Shown in pieces: positions 6,761 to 10,800 of a stretch of 10,800 nt of DNA (position 1 is its first letter; each line of letters starts with the position of its first letter). The position numbers and the translations under genes are program-made. Source of the stretch: JAFCBV01 sp965370715 (GTDB lineage: Archaea > EX4484-52 > B79-G9); contig CBDUVQ010000030.1 of assembly GCA_965370715.1 (NCBI GenBank), positions 1 through 10,800 on the forward strand, given 5' to 3'. Under the pieces are notes generated by a model that was not told the origin of the DNA, did not search any database, and saw nothing but the letters and a program-made list of their open reading frames with translations.

Positions 6761-7576
6761 TCACGAGGCCTGTGTTTTTTCTGCATTTTCGGGCGTTGTG
6801 TTGTAAAACCTGTTAAATATCTCTTTCAGGCGGACGAACATGCCTTGATTCTTTGGCTCAATACCCAGTAGTGCCTCTGCAACGCGATGAAAATCCTTTG
6901 TGCCCTGTGATCTGGGGCTATGGATTGCAAGCGGCTTTCTTGCAGAAAGGCTGTGATGCACCTCTTTGCGGTGCCGTATTGTCGAAATTACAGGCAAACC
7001 CACCAGTGCTTCTATCTCCTGCTTGTTGAGCTCATGCCCCTTGCCGTGGCTCATGTTGACCACAACCCCTAGAGGCTTCAGCTTCAGGTGCTCTGCAATC
7101 CTTGCGCACTTCATGACATCAATGACTATCGGGGCGTACGGTGTTGTGATGAACAGCACTTCTTTGCTTGCCTGAAGGCTTGCCATTGCCTCGCGACCGA
7201 GCCCGGGTGCAGAATCAATAAGCACAATCTCTGTGTCCTTTATCTTTTTGTTTGCCTGCGCAACAACCTTTTTCAGCTTTGATATGTCTATTCCCTTAAG
7301 GTCATGAAGCTCTATTGACGCAGGGATGATTCTTGCCCCACTCTCGTGCTCATAAAGAGCCTCGTCAACAAGTGCATTGCCGCGCAAAACATCATTGAGT
7401 GTTGTCTGGCAAAAGTCAACACCCATATACTGCCCAAGATGCGGTGTTGTGATGTTTGCATCAATAAGAAGAACTTTTTTATTGAATTTTTTTGAGAGAA
7501 TTGTGCCAAGATTTCCGACAAGAGTAGTTTTTCCAACACCCCCTTTCCCGGAAACAACTGAGATAATGCGCGGCAT
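6761..7576 (-). CDS. minD: MinD/ParA-family ATPase
   Basis: This is a 271-residue P-loop ATPase of the MinD/ParA class. It has a deviant Walker A (GKGGVGKTT, residues 10-18, with the signature lysine K11), switch I around D39 (LLIDANITTPHLG) and Walker B/switch II at 117-125 (IVLIDSAPG). These proteins form ATP-dependent dimers on membranes or DNA and place cell-division, motility or other machinery. Near the C-terminus, residues 246-259 (MFVRLKEIFNRFYN) could form an amphipathic helix like the membrane-targeting tail of bacterial MinD, followed by a short polar end. Archaeal MinD homologues are diverse and are not generally tied to MinC/MinE; neither is seen here. It is the first gene of a cassette with a membrane protein and a coiled-coil rod. 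A TATA box (7601-7610) just upstream suggests a leaderless or nearly leaderless mRNA. Assignment to the family is secure; the cellular role is inferred. Confidence 0.9.
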   Translation of the reverse strand: MPRIISVVSGKGGVGKTTLVGNLGTILSKKFNKKVLLIDANITTPHLGQYMGVDFCQTTLNDVLRGNALVDEALYEHESGARIIPASIELHDLKGIDISKLKKVVAQANKKIKDTEIVLIDSAPGLGREAMASLQASKEVLFITTPYAPIVIDVMKCARIAEHLKLKPLGVVVNMSHGKGHELNKQEIEALVGLPVISTIRHRKEVHHSLSARKPLAIHSPRSQGTKDFHRVAEALLGIEPKNQGMFVRLKEIFNRFYNTTPENAEKTQAS

Positions 7577-7600
7577 AGTGCATATATGGTGTTCAAGACA

Positions 7601-7610
7601 TTATATAATT
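7601..7610 (-). promoter_or_regulatory. TATA box of the minD cassette
   Basis: On the minus strand this reads AATTATATAA, about 29 nt from the minD ATG, so the transcript should start at or within a few nt of the start codon. Confidence 0.55.
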
Positions 7611-7638
7611 TTAGCAGCCTCTCGGTCAGTTTTTTAAA

Positions 7639-7655
7639 TTTGAGTTATACTCAAA
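7639..7655. promoter_or_regulatory. 17-bp palindrome between divergent promoters (candidate operator)
   Basis: TTTGAGT-TAT-ACTCAAA is a perfect inverted repeat with 7-bp arms. It sits 28 bp from the minD TATA box on one side and about 28 bp from the DHS-like gene's TATA box on the other. The central position suits a dimeric regulator controlling both transcripts. The regulator is unknown. Confidence 0.45.
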
Positions 7656-7682
7656 AATAGCGGTTTCATGATACTGCATCAA

Positions 7683-7690
7683 AGTATAAA
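7683..7690 (+). promoter_or_regulatory. TATA box of the DHS-like gene
   Basis: AGTATAAA lies about 27 nt before ATG 7714 and is preceded by a purine-rich CAAAG that could serve as the BRE. The layout implies a leaderless mRNA. The octamer CATCAAAG occurs at 7677-7684 and again at 7700-7707, flanking the box. Confidence 0.6.
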
Positions 7691-7713
7691 TCCTTTTCAC
7701 ATCAAAGCATGCC

Positions 7714-8769
7714 ATGGACAAAAAACACATGGGTGGTAAGGACATTGTTCCTATACACTCGCCGGAAAAACTATCTTTCAATGCACTGATTGACAACTAC
7801 TCAAAAACATGCTTTGAGGCGAGAAATGTCGCGGACGGAGCGCGCATTTTCGAGGCAATGGTAAAGGATAACGACACAATCTGGCTTGGCATCGCAGGGG
7901 CAGGCATAGTCGGAGGCCTTGGTGGATATGTCATAGACCTCATAAAGAAAGGATTCATAGATGTTATCTGCACTACGGGTGCGCAGGCATACCATGACCT
8001 GCACTTTGCATATGGGCTGCCAATGAAGCAGGGCTACCCAAAGGTTGATGATAATGTTCTTCGCAAAGACGGAGTAATCAGAATTTATGACATTTTTCTC
8101 GACGAATCAAAGACACTTCTTGCTCAGGACAAAAAAATTCGGGAGTTCGCAAACGAGATGAAACTAAAGAACAATTTCTCGAGCGCTGACTTTAACTATG
8201 CGCTTGGCAAGTTTGTCCTGAAAAACGCAAAGTTCCCGGAACGCTCGTTTCTTGCAGAGGCTGCAAGGCACGGTGTGCCAATATATTATGATTCAAACTC
8301 AAACCACTCAATTGCCTTGAACAATGCTGCATCGTTTCTTGACGGCAAAAACGTAAATCCTTCATCAATACTCGACGTGCTTGAGAGCGCGGCAATCGCG
8401 TACTCATCAAAGCAGGAAGGCTTTGTGGAACTTGGCGGTGGAGGCCCTAAGAACTTTATCCAGCAGACAGGCCCGACAATACAGCAGATACTTGGCATAA
8501 ATTTTGAGGGCGCTGACAGGGGCCTGCAAATAACAACGGCAATTGAGCGCGACGGCGGACTTTCAAGCTGCACATTCAGCGAGGGTGTCTCATGGGGGAA
8601 ATACAAAGATGCGAGCAAAAATCATGTCCAGATATTCTGCGACTACTCAATTGTTTTTCCGCTCATAGCAGGCTATGTTCTTGAGAATTGCAATGCTCGA
8701 AAGCACAAGAATCTCATGGAAAAGAAAGGAAAAATGCTTGAAAAGCTCAAAAATGACAGAAAGCAGTAG
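7714..8769 (+). CDS. Deoxyhypusine-synthase-family protein (DHS-like type)
   Basis: This 351-residue NAD-dependent enzyme belongs to the deoxyhypusine synthase family, which moves an aminobutyl group from a polyamine to a lysine of aIF5A or to another amine. NAD-binding segments include GIAGAGIVGGLGG (59-71) and CTTGAQAYHDLHFAYG (86-101). RIYDIFLDE is at 123-131, LGGGGPKNF at 240-248, and the catalytic Lys is K296 in VSWGK, followed by FCDYSIVFPL. Length is close to the usual 310-370. The GGGxPKNF-QQT-PT-QIL segment matches the DHS-like subfamily I recall from bacteria. The HH pair of human DHS, including a spermidine-binding His, is N-F here, so the polyamine substrate may differ. ATG 7714 follows a well-placed TATA box; ATG 7729 is a less likely start. 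The arginine decarboxylase gene follows 238 bp downstream. Alternatives are true deoxyhypusine synthase or a homospermidine-synthase-like enzyme. Confidence 0.85.
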   Translation: MDKKHMGGKDIVPIHSPEKLSFNALIDNYSKTCFEARNVADGARIFEAMVKDNDTIWLGIAGAGIVGGLGGYVIDLIKKGFIDVICTTGAQAYHDLHFAYGLPMKQGYPKVDDNVLRKDGVIRIYDIFLDESKTLLAQDKKIREFANEMKLKNNFSSADFNYALGKFVLKNAKFPERSFLAEAARHGVPIYYDSNSNHSIALNNAASFLDGKNVNPSSILDVLESAAIAYSSKQEGFVELGGGGPKNFIQQTGPTIQQILGINFEGADRGLQITTAIERDGGLSSCTFSEGVSWGKYKDASKNHVQIFCDYSIVFPLIAGYVLENCNARKHKNLMEKKGKMLEKLKNDRKQ

Positions 8770-8828
8770 ACCCGAAAACGGAAATTGGCATTACGCCGTC
8801 TTTGAAGAACTTCTGACGCCAAAAATAA

Positions 8829-8854
8829 AGTTTATAAATGAATATGTGTATAAA
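8829..8854 (+). promoter_or_regulatory. Two TATA boxes upstream of the arginine decarboxylase
   Basis: AGTTTATAAA (8829-8838) and TGTATAAAA (8845-8853) both face downstream. Starts near 8860 or 8877 are expected. The second would make the in-frame ATG at 8879 leaderless; otherwise the mRNA carries a leader of about 130 nt before ATG 9008. Confidence 0.45.
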
Positions 8855-9007
8855 ATCATACTGCTTACGAGTGGCTTAATGTCGCACTGGAGGTATATTA
8901 TCGCTGAAAAGAGAAAAGGAAAAATGGCTGAAAACCAAAATACACGAACAGTTCAAATTATCAATTCTTCTTTAAGCAATCTTGTTTACTTTATCGGGGG
9001 TAAAAAG

Positions 9008-9607
9008 ATGAACAATACTCTTTCTTCGGAAAATGAATTATCTGTTTCTAGCAGCAATGCTAAGAATCAGCCAATTCTTATTGGAATGCGAATTCCAAAA
9101 GACTATTTTGTGGCATCCGGAACCGGAGAAAGCGATATCGCAGTACACGCAGGCTCATACCATCTTGCGCTCAAGGCAGCAGGAATCGAAGTCTGTAATA
9201 TAATGACATACTCTTCTATTTTGCCTGCAATAGCACGGGAAGTTGAAAAACCGCCTGTTCTGACTCACGGCTCTGTAATGGAGACCATAATGGCTGTTGC
9301 AACTTCTGAAAAAGGCACAAGGTGCACTGCAGGCATAATTCACGGCGGGCTTTATGACAAACAGACCGGTGAAAAACATGGCGGCCTTGTATGCGAGCAC
9401 AACGGAAATTATACTAAAGACGAGATTAAAAACTTGCTTGATGCAAGCATAAAAGAACTTTATCACAACGGCTTTTCTGAAAAATACGAACTAAAGGATA
9501 TGAAACTTATTGTAGACACACTAGTGCCTGAAAAGAAATTCGGGACCGCGCTTGTTGCGCTCTGTTTTATCAATTATGTTTGCCCGATTCTTGAAAAGGA
9601 TTATTGA
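9008..9607 (+). CDS. pdaD: Pyruvoyl-dependent arginine decarboxylase
   Basis: The protein matches the pyruvoyl-dependent arginine decarboxylase family, which converts arginine to agmatine, the first step of archaeal polyamine synthesis. From ATG 9008 it has 199 residues; the Methanocaldococcus jannaschii enzyme has 165. The self-cleavage site is S69-S70 in YSSILP: the chain is cut between the two serines and S70 becomes the pyruvoyl group. E130 in LVCEHNG lines up with the catalytic Glu109 of the M. jannaschii enzyme. Other conserved stretches are GIEVCNI before the cleavage site and KKFGTALVAL near the end. GGGGG (8996-9000) lies 7 nt before ATG 9008. The frame is open far upstream, with ATGs at 8924, 8879 and 8753, so an N-terminal extension is possible, but residues before about 22 are not family-conserved. 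It has its own TATA boxes and follows the DHS-like gene on the same strand. Confidence 0.88.
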   Translation: MNNTLSSENELSVSSSNAKNQPILIGMRIPKDYFVASGTGESDIAVHAGSYHLALKAAGIEVCNIMTYSSILPAIAREVEKPPVLTHGSVMETIMAVATSEKGTRCTAGIIHGGLYDKQTGEKHGGLVCEHNGNYTKDEIKNLLDASIKELYHNGFSEKYELKDMKLIVDTLVPEKKFGTALVALCFINYVCPILEKDY

Positions 9608-9651
9608 ACACAAATTCCTTGTTTGCTGGTTTGATTGTAACTGGCGCAATC

Positions 9652-9924
9652 CTAAAGAAGACTTCTAACGTAGTTTCTCCCTTCTAAGGCGAGATTATAA
9701 TAAGAGAGGTCTCCTCCAGCATCTCTTTTTATAAATTTTTCTAGTTCTAGCTTTTTTAGTGCCTCACTTATGTTCACATCCGTATTCATACACTCATTAG
9801 GAACCTGAGTTATTATGTAGGACACATCAGCAGCCACAAGAGAATATTCTCCTGTATCTGGATTTATGCCCAGAGCACGCAAAATTGAGCCATATATGGG
9901 GTGAGTACTTACATCAAATGACAT
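9652..9924 (-). CDS. Small winged-helix-like protein, possible regulator
   Basis: This is a 90-residue protein. The C-terminal half (about 51-90) has the look of a winged helix: NISEALKKLELEKFIKR (recognition-helix region), then a short turn with DLSYYNLALEGRNYVRSLL, like the wing and last helix of MarR/ArsR-type DNA-binding folds (compare the common pattern L..LE..G.I.R..... Y.LT..G). The N-terminal half (YGSILRALGINPDTGEYSL) is not recognised. Its TATA box (9946-9953) is about 26 nt from the ATG, so the transcript is probably leaderless. It converges with the decarboxylase gene, leaving 44 bp between stops, and lies downstream of the nuclease-like gene. It could regulate its own region; the target is unknown. 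Confidence 0.6.
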   Translation of the reverse strand: MSFDVSTHPIYGSILRALGINPDTGEYSLVAADVSYIITQVPNECMNTDVNISEALKKLELEKFIKRDAGGDLSYYNLALEGRNYVRSLL

Positions 9925-9945
9925 ATATTGTGATTATTCTATAGT

Positions 9946-9953
9946 TTTATAAG
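9946..9953 (-). promoter_or_regulatory. TATA box of the winged-helix-like gene
   Basis: On the minus strand this reads CTTATAAA, centred about 26 nt before ATG 9924. The core is near-symmetric (TTTATAAG on the plus strand), so it might also serve a plus-strand transcript starting near 9975. Confidence 0.5.
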
Positions 9954-9973
9954 TTTTTAGTAGTAGCAACGTC

Positions 9974-9998
9974 GCGCCCTCGCGATTGCGCAGGGTGC
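9974..9998 (+). other. GC-rich hairpin in an AT-rich gap
   Basis: GCGCCCT and AGGGTGC pair (7 bp with one G-U on the plus strand), enclosing CGC-GATT-GCG with one unpaired C. It stands out sharply from the AT-rich surroundings. In minus-strand RNA the wobble pair becomes C-A. A T-run follows on the plus strand at 10031-10036. It may be a small RNA, a terminator-like element or a leftover of a mobile sequence. Confidence 0.4.
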
Positions 9999-10061
9999 CC
10001 TGTTATGTAAAATGGTACTCGACGAGCCAAAATAGTTTTTATCAATACATCATAGATTACT

Positions 10062-10800
10062 CTACTCATCAATCACAGAAATGTTTGCTCTCTTTAAGAT
10101 ACTATCATAAGAATAAACAGGGTTCGTAAAAGCAACCACAGAATGAATTATCTTTCCGATATTATATTTCCATTTTGTCAGTTTTGGGTTATTTGTGTGC
10201 CCGTCTCTTGGAAAAGGGATGTATCCTCTAAAGTTATCAACAGCAACAAAATATTCTTTTTTAATAAAGGAACCGCCATAAAAAATATTGTATCTCGCCC
10301 TGTGTCCTTTTTTATAAGCAAAGTGTTCCAACCAAGGTTCATAATAATCAGCACTCAAATCTATATCTAGTCTCTTTATGGTTAATTTCACATCAGACTT
10401 ATACGTCAAAACACCTTCCTCATCATCATATTCCCAATCTGAAATTTCTGATTCTTTAATCATCATTATAACTTTGTCATAAGCCATAGAGCTTTTAAGA
10501 AAGTGAGGATAATGTTTTTCCATTAATGCACTACTTCCTGTAAGATCAAGTGACAAGTCGTCCCAAAACCAAATTATTATAGAAAACTGTTCTGATTTCT
10601 TCCTTAATTGAGATATCTTCATAACTTCTTTTTGTAAAGATACGTTTCTTTTACCAGTACATGCTAATATAAACTCTTTTATGGGTGGCTTGAAGGATTC
10701 TGCTTTTTTGATTTCTTTCTTAATTATATCAATATTTAATTCGGTATCAAGATTTTTACATTGTATGCCTGCGAATTCATTTGGGATATGAACTGGTTCG
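10062..10800 (-). CDS. Nuclease-like defence protein, C-terminal part (runs off right edge)
   Basis: The frame is open from its stop at 10062 to the right edge, giving 245 residues without a start; an internal ATG at 10622 would give only 186 and would cut a conserved region. The first visible residues hold GIQCKN (Q13-C14-K15), which fits the (E/Q)xK half of a PD-(D/E)XK nuclease active site. It is followed by IDIIKKEIKKAESFKPP, EFILACTGKRNVSLQKEV and IIIWFWDDLSLDL. This order (QCK, helix with EI..A..F.P, A-T-x-R-x-x-x-LQ, then V.FW.DI) is what I recall from nuclease domains at the N-terminus of restriction and anti-phage proteins. The acidic part of the active site would be beyond the edge. 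About 145 further residues form a C-terminal domain I do not recognise (YFVAVDNFRGYIPFP, then KYNIGKIIHS). The gene is AT-rich and sits next to a small regulator-like gene, as in accessory DNA. Confidence 0.6.
   Translation of the reverse strand, partial: EPVHIPNEFAGIQCKNLDTELNIDIIKKEIKKAESFKPPIKEFILACTGKRNVSLQKEVMKISQLRKKSEQFSIIIWFWDDLSLDLTGSSALMEKHYPHFLKSSMAYDKVIMMIKESEISDWEYDDEEGVLTYKSDVKLTIKRLDIDLSADYYEPWLEHFAYKKGHRARYNIFYGGSFIKKEYFVAVDNFRGYIPFPRDGHTNNPKLTKWKYNIGKIIHSVVAFTNPVYSYDSILKRANISVIDE

Noticed and set aside
10062..10622. Starting the nuclease-like gene at ATG 10622.
   Set aside because: The frame is open for 59 more codons to the edge, and those codons hold the QCK and A.T..R motifs of the same domain.
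1..10800. tRNA, rRNA, CRISPR arrays, insertion sequences.
   Set aside because: Looked for T-loop-like sequence, spaced direct repeats, transposase motifs and terminal inverted repeats; none convincing.

Overview
The window looks archaeal. It carries a UbiA-family prenyltransferase of the type that makes ether lipids, a pyruvoyl-dependent arginine decarboxylase, a deoxyhypusine-synthase-family enzyme and an archaeal-style MinD ATPase. Several genes also have a TATA box about 26 nt upstream of the start codon, which is the leaderless promoter layout of archaea. Genes inside operons instead have Shine-Dalgarno sequences. No rRNA, tRNA, CRISPR array or transposase was seen. The lineage cannot be fixed from this stretch; a DPANN or euryarchaeal genome would fit.

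Left part (1-2190, all minus strand): an apparent three-gene operon. It starts with a tiny cysteine-rich protein (1968-2072), followed after 2 nt by a secreted, membrane-anchored protein with PKD/Ig-like domains (601-1965). Next comes an unrecognised gene that starts at 545 and runs off the left edge. Upstream lies about 600 bp without a convincing gene (2186-2781). Part of it (about 2175-2398) is packed with inverted repeats, several of which pair better as minus-strand RNA, so it is a candidate non-coding RNA or long structured leader.

Centre (2782-7576, minus strand): ubiA, with its own promoter, sits behind the tail of a three-gene cassette read in the order minD, a 75-residue one-pass membrane protein, and a 959-residue coiled-coil protein. 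The last two overlap by 4 nt (ATGA). The coiled-coil protein is built on a 44-residue repeat with a higher-order period of about 263 residues. Together the cassette looks like a membrane-linked positioning or cytoskeletal system that I do not recognise as described.

A 137-bp divergent promoter region (7577-7713) separates minD from the plus-strand polyamine genes. Between the two TATA boxes, almost exactly midway, is a perfect 17-bp palindrome. Then come a deoxyhypusine-synthase-like gene (7714-8769) and a pyruvoyl arginine decarboxylase (9008-9607). The decarboxylase makes agmatine; the DHS-like enzyme probably acts on a polyamine, either to modify aIF5A or to build another polyamine.

Right part (9652-10800, minus strand, AT-rich, accessory in character): a small winged-helix-like protein and the C-terminal 245 residues of a protein resembling defence-type PD-(D/E)XK nucleases, cut by the right edge. 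Between them is an isolated GC-rich hairpin.
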